Shown here: positions 36,713 through 44,594 of the stretch, one piece after another
Layout of the letters: every line of letters starts with the position of its first letter
Numbering within the stretch: the stretch's first letter is position 1
Source of the DNA: Variovorax fucosicus
GTDB taxonomy: Bacteria > Pseudomonadota > Gammaproteobacteria > Burkholderiales > Burkholderiaceae_C
Assembly: GCF_030316825.1 (NCBI RefSeq)
Contig: NZ_JASZYU010000001.1
Coordinates: forward strand, 124,001 to 188,000
Length of the DNA: 64,000 bases
Direction: 5' to 3'
Program-made: the position numbers and the translations under genes
Notes under the pieces: generated by a model
Database searches by the model: none
Told to the model about the DNA's origin: nothing
Seen by the model: the letters and a program-made list of their open reading frames with translations, nothing else

Positions 36713-37999
36713 TCAGGCCGCGTTGACGCCCAACGAAAGCGCGGCGTCCTGCCGCGTCAGCAACCGGGCCAGCAGCTCGCGCACGCTGCGGATCTGCTCG
36801 CCGAACGGCAGCGTGCCGACGCCGCGGAAGAACAAACCCTTCTTCACGTCGCCGCGCAGGGCTGCTGCCAGCTGGGTGTCGATGCAGAACTGGCCCCAAC
36901 CGGCCAGCCCGTCGCGCAACCCGCATTGGGCCAGGCAGTCGAAGGCCAGCGTGCAGCGCGGCTTGACGTGCGCCACGCTCTGCAGTTTTGCCTCGGCCTT
37001 CAGGTAGCCTTTCAGCCACTGGGTTGCCACGGCACGCGCGGGCAGGCCGGCCACGCTCGTGAACTCGACCAGGTCCTCGTCGCTCGCCTCGGCCAGCACG
37101 CGCTTGAATTCGGAGTGCGCATCGCACTCGTGCGTGACGGCGAAGGGCGTGCCAAGCTGCACGGCGGCGGCGCCCAGCGCCTGCACGCGCGCGATGTCCT
37201 CGAAGCAGCGGATGCCGCCTGCCGCGATCAGCGGGATCTCCTTCTCGATGCCTGCGGCGCGCAGGAAGGCGAGCGACTGCGGAATGACGTTCTCGAAGTC
37301 GAAGCGCGGGTCGGCCAGGTCGGCGATCTTCGCGGCGCCGAGGTGGCCGCCGGCCAGCCGCGGGTGTTCGATCACTATCGCGTCGGGCAGGCGCTTCCTG
37401 CGCTCCCACTTGCGCACCAGCAGCTGCACGCCGCGCGCGTCCGAAAGTATGGGCACGAGCAGCGCGCCGGGGTGATCCTGCGCGAGATCGGGCAGGTCGA
37501 GCGGCAGGCCGGCGCCGACCACCACCGCATCGATCCCGCATTCGAGCGCGCGCGTCACCGAGGGAGCGTATTCGCCCACCGCGCGCATCACGTTGATTGC
37601 GAGCAGGCCGCGCCCGCCCGAACGCTCGCGCGCGGCATGTATCTCGCGCGCAAGCGCTTCCAGGTTGGCCGCGTTGATGTCTTCCTTGGCACGGCGCGTG
37701 GCGGCCGCTCCCGGTGCCAGCTCGCGCGTGCGCGCCATCAGGTCCGGATGATGGCGGCGCAGGTCGACCGACGAGATCGTGCCCATCGCGCCGAGCCCCG
37801 CGACGCTGCCGGCCAGCCGGTTCGCCGACACGCCGACGCCCATGCCGCCCTGGACGATCGGCAGCAGGGTCCGCTCACCCAGGCGCAGCGGCTTCAGGCC
37901 GCATTCGCGCAGCAACGCCTTCAGTTGGTCGGCGGCAGCGGCGCTGTCTGTGCTGTCTGCGGCGTGGGTGGCTGGGTCGATGTGGAGGGCAGTGGTCAT
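36713..37999 (-). CDS. NAD(P)H-dependent flavin oxidoreductase, nitronate monooxygenase family
   Basis: A TIM-barrel FMN protein of about 428 residues. It begins after a variable N-terminus with LLPIVQGGMGVGVSANRLAG, then GIDAVVVGAGLPLDLPDLAQ, HPRLAGGHLGA, IPLIAAGGIRCFEDIARVQA and LGAAAVQLGTPFAVTHECDA, the FMN and phosphate-binding landmarks of the 2-nitropropane dioxygenase family. It is longer than typical members, with a C-terminal extension containing CLAQCGLRDGLAGWGQFCID. Substrates could be nitroalkanes or a quinone. I start at the ATG at 37999; an ATG at 38020 is also possible. A palindromic FNR-type box is centred 82 bp upstream. Confidence 0.88.
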   Translation of the reverse strand: MTTALHIDPATHAADSTDSAAAADQLKALLRECGLKPLRLGERTLLPIVQGGMGVGVSANRLAGSVAGLGAMGTISSVDLRRHHPDLMARTRELAPGAAATRRAKEDINAANLEALAREIHAARERSGGRGLLAINVMRAVGEYAPSVTRALECGIDAVVVGAGLPLDLPDLAQDHPGALLVPILSDARGVQLLVRKWERRKRLPDAIVIEHPRLAGGHLGAAKIADLADPRFDFENVIPQSLAFLRAAGIEKEIPLIAAGGIRCFEDIARVQALGAAAVQLGTPFAVTHECDAHSEFKRVLAEASDEDLVEFTSVAGLPARAVATQWLKGYLKAEAKLQSVAHVKPRCTLAFDCLAQCGLRDGLAGWGQFCIDTQLAAALRGDVKKGLFFRGVGTLPFGEQIRSVRELLARLLTRQDAALSLGVNAA

Positions 38000-38046
38000 G
38001 TGGGCAGCGGCAAGGCGCATGTGCGCCGCATCTGTGGCAATCGTTC

Positions 38047-38089
38047 ACGGTAGTGGCACGCCGCGAACGTGGGTTTGACGAAGGTCAAA
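38047..38089 (-). promoter_or_regulatory. FNR/Dnr-type box and -10 upstream of the nitronate monooxygenase-like gene
   Basis: TTTGACGAAGGTCAAA (38074-38089) is a perfect palindrome containing TTGAC-N4-GTCAA, a C/G variant of the FNR site. Reading leftward, 22 bases after the box is TACCGT (38052-38047), a fair -10, giving the class II geometry and a start near 38040. The rightward side has no -10 at this distance, so the site serves the flavin oxidoreductase gene rather than the peroxiredoxin. Confidence 0.6.
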
Positions 38090-38280
38090 CTTGCGCTTCG
38101 CTGCGCGGCTCGAAGACGTGCACCTCGCCCTCCTCGAGGTGTTGAAATCGCCACTACCCGCTTGCCCTTGGAGCAAAAGCGAACGAGACATCCAACATCA
38201 GGCGTTGTGCCTCCCTGCGACAAGTGATACGGTCGAACTTCCGTCTTACACCCGAAGACAAATTAAAGGAAAGAAGTTTC

Positions 38281-38961
38281 GTGGGAGACCAGAAACGCCC
38301 CCTGCAGCCGGGGGAAACAGCGCCCGAGTTCTCGCTTCCCGCGGCCAACCGCGAAGGCATGGTCTCGCTCGCCAGCTTGCGCGGTCGCCCGTTCTTGATC
38401 GGCTTCTTTCGAGGGCTGCATTGTCCGTTCTGCCGGCGTCAGGTGGCGCAGCTTGGCGCCCTGCAGCCTGCCTTGCGCGCCGCTGGGGTCGAGACCGTGG
38501 CTGTGATCAACACGCCGATCGAGAACGCCCGCAAGTATTCCCGCTACCGGCCGACGCCCGTGACCCTTCTGAGCGACCCGGATTGCCTCACGCACCGGGC
38601 CTTCGGCGTGCCGCGAATCGAGTTCCTCCCTGATGGCAGCAACGAGAAGCCCGAATGGCCGTATCGCGCAAGCATGGCGGAATTCGCAGCGGCACGCGTC
38701 AACCCGACCGGCGAGCTGCCGGAACCGCTGAATCCGCTGGAGTGCAATCCGGCACTCAACGCTAAGGACGGCTTCGAGATGTCTGAAGCCGATCATGCAA
38801 TTTTGGCAACCCACCCCACTCAACTCACCGGGCACTTCCTGGTTGATGCGGCGGGCATCGTCTCATGGGTGCAGATCGAGGCACCGGCGGGGCCGAACAG
38901 CATCTCCATCTTTCCGACCCCGGCGCAGATCATCGCCGCCGCCGGCAAACTGGCTTCGTGA
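38281..38961 (+). CDS. Peroxiredoxin-like AhpC/TSA-family protein
   Basis: A 226-residue thioredoxin-fold protein: LQPGETAPEFSLPAANREGM, then GRPFLIGFFRGLHCPFCRRQ with Cys48 and Cys51 as a C-x-x-C pair in the peroxidatic position, and TPVTLLSDPDCLTHRAFGVP. The CPFC pair and the LVDAAGIVSWVQIE-type C-terminal strand fit the redoxin/AhpC group that reduces peroxides with thiol donors. The start is the GTG at 38281, with AAGGAA about 10 nt upstream; a GTG at 38224 has no such site. Neighbours give no further hint. Confidence 0.85.
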   Translation: MGDQKRPLQPGETAPEFSLPAANREGMVSLASLRGRPFLIGFFRGLHCPFCRRQVAQLGALQPALRAAGVETVAVINTPIENARKYSRYRPTPVTLLSDPDCLTHRAFGVPRIEFLPDGSNEKPEWPYRASMAEFAAARVNPTGELPEPLNPLECNPALNAKDGFEMSEADHAILATHPTQLTGHFLVDAAGIVSWVQIEAPAGPNSISIFPTPAQIIAAAGKLAS

Positions 38962-39063
38962 ATCTGGAACGCTGACCCGGGTTGCAAACCGTGCGTCGGC
39001 GTCTGCTGCGCCAACATCATTCTTGGCATAGCTGCGGCAGGCTGCCTGTATCAGGCCTGCGTG

Positions 39064-39295
39064 CTGCAGCTGCAGGCGTTCGCCGACCGTGGCTACTTCA
39101 ACAACCTAGAGATCAAGGCTTGCGAGGAGGCCGGAATCACAGCCTTCGTGCCGAAGTCAATGACCTCCAACGCGGAGGCGCATCCGTCGCTGGGAGCATG
39201 AAGCGGTGATCGAACGAATGCAGCAGCGGCTGGATCGCAGGCCCAACGCGATGACGCTGCGTCGATCGACCATCGAGCCGGCGCTTAGCACCTAA
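39064..39295 (+). pseudogene. IS1182-family transposase remnant, two frames
   Basis: Frame 1, up to a TGA at 39199-39201, reads FADRGYFNNLEIKACEEAGI then TAFVPKSMTSNAEA, the IS1182 transposase segment normally ADRGYF-x-x-x-EI-x-ACE-x-AGI. In a shifted frame from 39191, WEHEAVIERMQQRLDRRPNA and MTLRRSTIEP match the later segment H-E-A-V-x-x-x-M-x-x-R-L-D. The segments that should lie between and around them, and any terminal inverted repeats, are missing. The strand is opposite to the adjacent operon. Bases 38962-39063 in front contain no gene I can identify. Confidence 0.8.
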
Positions 39296-40218
39296 GCTGC
39301 AGGCAGCATCGTCTTGGGCAGCCCCGCACGCCACACCGCGCCGTGAAGAGTCTCGCCTTCCAACCACTGCGCAACCCTGGCGCGCAGTGCGATGAGCGCA
39401 TCAAAATCCAGCCCTGTCGGCACGCCCATGCTTGCAAAAAGGAAGGCCGTGTCTTCCGTGGATACATTGCCGCTTGCGCCCGGTGCATGTGGGCATCCGC
39501 CAATGCCGGCGGTGCAGGCATCGAACCGGCGGACACCGGCCTCCCACGCCGCAAACACGTTGGCCAGGCCCAGGCCCCGCGTGTCGTGGAAATGTCCGCA
39601 TGCCAGGCGATCGCCGGCAACGGCGAAACCCTTCTCGAACAAGCGCTTCACCTGCATCGGCTGTGCATAGCCCACCGTGTCGGCCAACCCAACGCGGTCT
39701 GCGCCCGCATCGAGCACGGCGTGCAACAGCCGCAGAACTTCACTTTCAGCGACGGCGCCCTGGATCGTGCAACCGAACGCCGTGCTGAGGCCGACCTCGA
39801 GCAAGCAGGCTGATCCGCTACTGTCGCGCAGGCTGCGGATGCGGGCGATTTCCGCCACCACCTCGTCGGGCGTTTTGCGCAAGTTGGCCAGGCTGTGGGC
39901 ATGGCTCGCGGACAGGGGAAGCAGCATGACGTCTGCGCCGCTTTCCAGCGCGGCTTGCGCACCCTTGAGGTTGGGAACCAGCACGGACGTCACCAGTCCT
40001 GGAAGCCTCTTGGCGCTCGCCACCAGGTCCGCCGTGTCCGCCAGCTGGGGGAGCAGGCGTGCCGGCACAAAGGAGCCGACCTCGATCTCACGCAGTCCGG
40101 CTGCGTATGCGTCATGCAGCCATTCGAGTTTCTGCTCGGTTGGAATCGTCCTGGCGATGCTTTGAAGACCGTCGCGCAAGCCGACTTCGCGAATGATCAC
40201 GGGTGTGGATGTATTCAT
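39292..40218 (-). CDS. HMG-CoA lyase-like enzyme (candidate citramalyl-CoA-type lyase)
   Basis: A 308-residue TIM-barrel lyase of the HMG-CoA lyase family. Metal and catalytic landmarks are intact: REVGLRDGLQ at the N-terminus, HFHDTRGLGLANVFAAWEAG, DACTAGIGGCPHAPGASGN with the catalytic-loop Cys, and NVSTEDTAFLFASMG. The family makes an acyl-CoA pair by retro-Claisen cleavage of 3-hydroxy-3-methyl acyl-CoAs. Its operon (CoA-transferase, LeuCD-like pair, Bug receptor) does not look like leucine degradation, so a citramalyl-CoA-type substrate is my inference. It overlaps the LeuD-like gene as ATGA. Confidence 0.9.
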   Translation of the reverse strand: MNTSTPVIIREVGLRDGLQSIARTIPTEQKLEWLHDAYAAGLREIEVGSFVPARLLPQLADTADLVASAKRLPGLVTSVLVPNLKGAQAALESGADVMLLPLSASHAHSLANLRKTPDEVVAEIARIRSLRDSSGSACLLEVGLSTAFGCTIQGAVAESEVLRLLHAVLDAGADRVGLADTVGYAQPMQVKRLFEKGFAVAGDRLACGHFHDTRGLGLANVFAAWEAGVRRFDACTAGIGGCPHAPGASGNVSTEDTAFLFASMGVPTGLDFDALIALRARVAQWLEGETLHGAVWRAGLPKTMLPAA

Positions 40219-40856
40219 GAGAGCCTGTTCATCAAATCAATGCGCTGCGCCCACACCCACGGGCGTGCCTGGCGGTCCCTGCGCTGGTAGGCGGCGATGT
40301 CTTCCTCGTGGCTTTCGGCAAGGGTGATCGGATCCAGCCCCTGCAGCAGGGTGTCTCGCCGTGCTTCGTCGATCTCGAAGGCATGAATCGTTCGATCCGG
40401 AAACACCACTTGGCATGAGCGCAGATCCACCGTCACTGTTTCGCCGGGGTTCCGCTCCAGCATTGCCAACAGCTCTTCCACGGCGCTTTCTGGCAGCGTC
40501 ACTGGCAGGATGCCGTTCTTGATGCAGTTCTCGTAGAAGATGGATGCGAACGACGGAGCAATGATGCTGCGGAAACCGAAGTCGGCAAGTGCCCATACCG
40601 CATGCTCCCGAGAGCTGCCGCATCCGAAGTTTGCGCGCGCGACGAGGATCGAGGCACGCCGGAAAGGCTCCCGGTTCAGCACGAATTCTTGCGTCTCGGT
40701 GCCGTCCCCAGCGTATCGCCATCGATGGAAGAGATACTTTCCCAACCCGGCTTTCGACAGCGTGTAGACATGCTGGACGGCGATGATCGCGTCGGTGTCC
40801 ACGTTGATCCTGGGCAACGGCGCCGCAGTGCCTTGCAATTGAACGAACGGTTCCAT
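40215..40856 (-). CDS. LeuD-like hydratase/isomerase small subunit
   Basis: A 213-residue swivel-domain protein: PLPRINVDTDAIIAVQHVYT near the N-terminus, ASILVARANFGCGSSREHAV with the substrate-binding GSSREH loop, and FGFRSIIAPSFASIFYENCI. It has the length and motifs of isopropylmalate dehydratase small subunits. The operon also encodes a CoA-transferase and an HMG-CoA lyase-like enzyme but no other leucine genes, so the pair probably hydrates a substituted maleate or itaconate-type acid rather than isopropylmaleate. It overlaps the LeuC-like gene by 1 bp (TGATG). Confidence 0.92.
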   Translation of the reverse strand: MEPFVQLQGTAAPLPRINVDTDAIIAVQHVYTLSKAGLGKYLFHRWRYAGDGTETQEFVLNREPFRRASILVARANFGCGSSREHAVWALADFGFRSIIAPSFASIFYENCIKNGILPVTLPESAVEELLAMLERNPGETVTVDLRSCQVVFPDRTIHAFEIDEARRDTLLQGLDPITLAESHEEDIAAYQRRDRQARPWVWAQRIDLMNRLS

Positions 40857-42265
40857 CAGTTTGCTCCGAGGTTGCGGGTATCGGCCAGCTTGCCGGCGAT
40901 GGCTGCAGCGGCTGCCACGGCTGGGCTGGCGAGATGCGTGCGCGCACCTGGCCCCTGGCGTCCTTCGAAATTGCGGTTGGAAGTCGACACGCAGCGGCTG
41001 CCCGGCGCGACCCGATCATTGTTGACGGCAGCGCACATCGAGCACCCCGGCTCGCGCCACTCGAAACCTGCATCCAGGAAGATGCGGTCCAGGCCGAGTG
41101 CTTCCGCCTCCCGCTTCACGCTCATGGACCCGGGAACCACGATGGCCCGCACATGCGCGGCAACCTTGCGGCCTCGTGCGACAGCAGCCGCGGCTTGCAG
41201 GTCTGAAATGCGGCTGTTGGTGCAAGAACCGATGAAGACGTTGTCGATCTTCAGGCCAAGCAATGGCGCCCCGGGCCGGATGTCCATGTATTCGATGGCG
41301 CGTTGCGCGGCGTCCCGCTCTTCCTTGTCCGCGATGTGCGCCGGGTCGGGCACGAGTGCATCGATGGCGGCGACCTGCTCCGGACTGGTACCCCACGTCA
41401 CTTGCGGTGCGACGACGCTGGCGTCGAAGTGGAGCTCGGCGTCGTAAGTGGCTCCCTCATCGCTCGCAAGCTCGCGCCAGTGCAAAACAGCCATCTCGAA
41501 CGCATCGCCGGCGGGCGCGAATTCGCGTCCCCTGACGTAGTCGAACGTGGTGTCGTCCGGTGCAATCAACGTTGTCCTGGCTCCCGCTTCGACACCCATG
41601 TTGCACAAGGTGAATCTTCCTTCCATCGGCATCGCAGAGATGGCCTGGCCTGACAGTTCCAGTGCGTACCCTGTTGCACCCGCGGTGCCGATTTGCCCGA
41701 TCAGATACAAGATGAGGTCCTTGGCGGTGACACCATCGCCGAGCACGCCATCCACACGGATGCGCATCGTTTTCGGTTTGCGCACGGCCAGGGTTTGTGT
41801 TGCCAGAACTTGCTCGACAGACGATGTACCGATGCCCCAGGCCCACGCACCCAGCGCGCCGACGGTTCCGGTGTGGCTGTCCCCACAGACCAGCGTGACG
41901 CCGGGAAGCGCGATGCCGAGTTCGGGCGCGACGACGTGAACGATGCCCTGCTGCGGATCGTGCACATCGAAGTGCCGGATCGCGTGCTCGCGCGTGTTCT
42001 TCCGGAAAGCCTGGATCAGTATTTTTCCCCCCTCGACCGTGTCGTCTCCGCGGCCGCGCTCCGTCGAAATGAGGTGGTCCGTGGTTCCGTAGGTCAGCTC
42101 CGGATTGCGCACGGTGCGTCCGGTGGATCGCAAGCCCTCGAATGCCTGGGCGCTCGTGATCTCGTACAGCAGGTGCCGGTCGATGTGGATCAGCGACTCG
42201 CCACCCGGAAGGTCGGCAATGTGATGTTGATCCCAGAGCTTCTGGAACAGCGTGCGCGGCGTCAT
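40856..42265 (-). CDS. LeuC-like hydratase/isomerase large subunit
   Basis: A 469-residue [4Fe-4S] aconitase-superfamily protein. VVAPELGIALPGVTLVCGDS and HTGTVGALGAWAWGIGTSSV correspond to the active-site histidine region; the three cluster cysteines are in FIGSCTNSRISD and GCSMCAAVNND; RCVSTSNRNFEGRQGPGART is the conserved C-terminal loop. The length equals LeuC (about 466). It begins 12 bp after the stop of the Bug receptor gene and overlaps the small subunit gene. Classic LeuC function cannot be excluded, but the neighbours argue for a catabolic hydratase. Confidence 0.92.
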   Translation of the reverse strand: MTPRTLFQKLWDQHHIADLPGGESLIHIDRHLLYEITSAQAFEGLRSTGRTVRNPELTYGTTDHLISTERGRGDDTVEGGKILIQAFRKNTREHAIRHFDVHDPQQGIVHVVAPELGIALPGVTLVCGDSHTGTVGALGAWAWGIGTSSVEQVLATQTLAVRKPKTMRIRVDGVLGDGVTAKDLILYLIGQIGTAGATGYALELSGQAISAMPMEGRFTLCNMGVEAGARTTLIAPDDTTFDYVRGREFAPAGDAFEMAVLHWRELASDEGATYDAELHFDASVVAPQVTWGTSPEQVAAIDALVPDPAHIADKEERDAAQRAIEYMDIRPGAPLLGLKIDNVFIGSCTNSRISDLQAAAAVARGRKVAAHVRAIVVPGSMSVKREAEALGLDRIFLDAGFEWREPGCSMCAAVNNDRVAPGSRCVSTSNRNFEGRQGPGARTHLASPAVAAAAAIAGKLADTRNLGAN

Positions 42266-42277
42266 GGCAACCCGCCT

Positions 42278-43252
42278 TTACTGGATGACGACACCGGAGC
42301 GTCCCACCAGTTCGCCGTGCTTGACGTACTCGGACGCGATGAACACCTTGAATTGATTCGGGGTCATGGGCGCTACCAGTGCGCCTTCGGCCGCGATCTG
42401 TTTCTGGAAGGCGGGGCTTTGCAGTGTTGTGTTGATGACTTCGTTGAGCTTGCCGACCACCTCTGGCGGCATCCCCTTGGGGCCGATCACGGCGTACCAG
42501 GCTTCGAGGACGCAGTCGGGAATGGTTTCAGACAGGGTGGGCACATTGGGCAGCGCAGGGGCCCGTTTGGCACTCGATACCGCCAACACTTTCAGACGCC
42601 CCTGCTGGACCAGACCTTCGACGGCCGCATACGACATGAAAGCCACGTCGACGACGCCGCTGACCAGATCGGGAAGAACCGGCGCCACGCCCTTGTACGG
42701 AACGTGCAACAGCGAGAAGTGCCCCTTGTCCTGCATGAACATGCCAGCAAGGTGAAGAATGGTTCCGTTGCCGGAGGAACCCAGCGTCAGCTTGTTCGGT
42801 TGCTTCAACGCGAGCGCTTTCAGTTCACCGACATTGTTCGCGGGCAGATCCGAACGCGCGACCAGAACCATGGGCGCCGTCGCGACGCCTGCAATCGGTG
42901 TGATGTCCTTCATGGCATCGAACGTCAGCTTCTTGTAGACGTGGGGAAAGACGACGTAGTTCGAGCTGATGAGCGCGATCGCGTATCCGTCGGCAGGAGC
43001 TCGCAGCAAGGCCTCGGTGCCCACGACGCCGCCGGCGCCCGGTATGTTCTCCACGACGAACGGCTGCTTCAATGCCCTGGACATCTGGTCGGCCAGACGA
43101 CGCGTCATGTTGTCGGCGCCGGAACCGGCCGAGTTCGGCGTGATCATCCGAATGGGCTTGCTGGGATAGGGCTCGGCTGCGTAGGCCGGCGCGAAGGTGG
43201 CAACGAGGCCTGCAAACGCGGTGACGATAATTCTTCGGTTCAGGTGGGGCAT
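42278..43252 (-). CDS. Bug-family tripartite tricarboxylate transporter receptor
   Basis: A 324-residue periplasmic receptor with a signal peptide ending near APAYAAEPYP. Bug motifs: [40 protein letters not shown] and [20 protein letters not shown]. The start at 43252 has GGAGACAAC directly upstream. It sits between the CoA-transferase and the LeuC-like gene in one operon and no membrane partner is near. Its likely ligand is the carboxylic acid handled by the operon. It resembles the Bug protein at 11994-12980 over most of its length. Confidence 0.94.
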   Translation of the reverse strand: MPHLNRRIIVTAFAGLVATFAPAYAAEPYPSKPIRMITPNSAGSGADNMTRRLADQMSRALKQPFVVENIPGAGGVVGTEALLRAPADGYAIALISSNYVVFPHVYKKLTFDAMKDITPIAGVATAPMVLVARSDLPANNVGELKALALKQPNKLTLGSSGNGTILHLAGMFMQDKGHFSLLHVPYKGVAPVLPDLVSGVVDVAFMSYAAVEGLVQQGRLKVLAVSSAKRAPALPNVPTLSETIPDCVLEAWYAVIGPKGMPPEVVGKLNEVINTTLQSPAFQKQIAAEGALVAPMTPNQFKVFIASEYVKHGELVGRSGVVIQ

Positions 43253-43337
43253 GTTGTCTCCATGTGGTTGATTTGCGCGCGTGATTGTTTCTTTTTGAGG
43301 GGCTAGCTGCGTCGCGGCATGACGCGTTCTTGCGCGT

Positions 43338-44540
43338 TCAATGCGGGCCGGCGACGGTGCCGGTTGCAAAGAGATCGCGCGAATCCGCCGCCGACAATCC
43401 CCAGGCCTCGAGGTACTTGGCCGTCTGCGCGCCCACGCTCTGTGGCTGCAGGCGAACCGCTGGCTTTTGGTCGTTGATGCGGAACGGCATTGCCGGGAGT
43501 GCTGCATGCTTGCCTTCGACGCAGACATCCAGCAAGGAGCCGTTTGCGCCAAGGTGCTCGTCGTCCAGCAGGTCGAGGGGAGTGCGCACAGGTCCGAACG
43601 GAACCTGGGCCCGAATGCAGCGCGCCTCTACCTGCGCCATCGAGAAAACCGACAACGCCTCGTTGAAGCGCGGCAGCATCCAGCTCCGGGCGGCCGCGCG
43701 AGCCGTGTTGTTCGCCAATCGCGGGTCGTCGCGCAGATCGTCGAGACCGAACTCGTTGCAAAAGCGAAGCCATTGCGCATCGCTCGTGAGGCCGATGAAC
43801 ATCTGGCCATCGGAACACTGGCACAGGTCATACACGCCCCAAGCCTGCGTTCGATCGGGCATGGGGACCAGGTCGGTGCCGCCCAGCTGCACCATCGCCA
43901 TGTGCTGCCCGACCAGGAAGGCCGTGGTTTCGTACAGCGCGCTGGTGACGAAGGCGCCGCGCCCGGATTGCTCGCGTGCGCGAAGAGCGGCCATGATGCC
44001 GATGACGCCGAACATGCCACCCGTCATGTCGACAATCGATGCACCCGCCCGGATCGGGCGTCCGGCCGGACCGGTCATGTACGCCAGGCCGCCCATCATC
44101 TGCACGACCTCGTCCAGCGCGGTGCGCGCTTCATAGGGGCCCGGCAAGAAGCCCTTCAGCGAGCAGTACACCAGCCGCTCGTTCAACGCGCTGGCAGCGG
44201 CATAGCCGTAGCCCAGGCGCGTCATGACATCGGGTCCGAAGTTCTCGATCAGGACGTCGGCCCACTGGATGGCGTTTTCCAGGATTGGACGCGACTGCGG
44301 ATTCTTCAGATCCACCGCCACGCTTTCCTTGTTTCTGTTCAGGTAGCCAAAAAAGCCCGAACCGAAACCCGCCAGGCTGCGTGTCGGGTCGCCTTCAAGG
44401 CGCTCGATACGCACGACCGTGGCACCCAGGTCCGCAAGGATGAGCCCGCAGGTCGGCGCCATGACCGTGTGGCCGAAATCAAGAACTCTCACGCCGGCCA
44501 GAGGCAGTTCTGCGTTACTCAAATTGCTGTTGTGTTTCAT
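43338..44540 (-). CDS. CaiB/BaiF family III CoA-transferase
   Basis: A 400-residue enzyme that moves CoA from one acid to another. LPLAGVRVLDFGHTVMAPTC opens the protein; the family catalytic aspartate is expected in the region of RAGASIVDMTGGMFGVIGIM; RNKESVAVDLKNPQSRPIL and ADVLIENFGPDVMTRLGYG are typical. It is the first gene of a minus-strand operon with the Bug receptor, LeuCD-like pair and HMG-CoA lyase-like enzyme, so it probably activates the dicarboxylate, using succinyl-CoA or acetyl-CoA as donor. It is divergent from the IclR gene. Confidence 0.92.
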   Translation of the reverse strand: MKHNSNLSNAELPLAGVRVLDFGHTVMAPTCGLILADLGATVVRIERLEGDPTRSLAGFGSGFFGYLNRNKESVAVDLKNPQSRPILENAIQWADVLIENFGPDVMTRLGYGYAAASALNERLVYCSLKGFLPGPYEARTALDEVVQMMGGLAYMTGPAGRPIRAGASIVDMTGGMFGVIGIMAALRAREQSGRGAFVTSALYETTAFLVGQHMAMVQLGGTDLVPMPDRTQAWGVYDLCQCSDGQMFIGLTSDAQWLRFCNEFGLDDLRDDPRLANNTARAAARSWMLPRFNEALSVFSMAQVEARCIRAQVPFGPVRTPLDLLDDEHLGANGSLLDVCVEGKHAALPAMPFRINDQKPAVRLQPQSVGAQTAKYLEAWGLSAADSRDLFATGTVAGPH

Positions 44541-44594
44541 CAGATGATCCGCTATGCTCGTTGGATGAAACTATAAGGATTGAGGCATCTGATG
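44538..44594. promoter_or_regulatory. Divergent promoter/operator region, CoA-transferase operon and IclR
   Basis: Only 51 bp separate the two start codons. CATCAGATG at 44538-44546 and CATCTGATG at 44586-44594 form a perfect 9-bp inverted repeat, each including one of the divergent start codons. Inside, TGATCC and GGATGA (44544-44567) make an imperfect second palindrome. Both promoters must fit here, so an IclR dimer bound at the centre would control both directions. Part of the outer symmetry is forced by the start codons. Confidence 0.5.
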
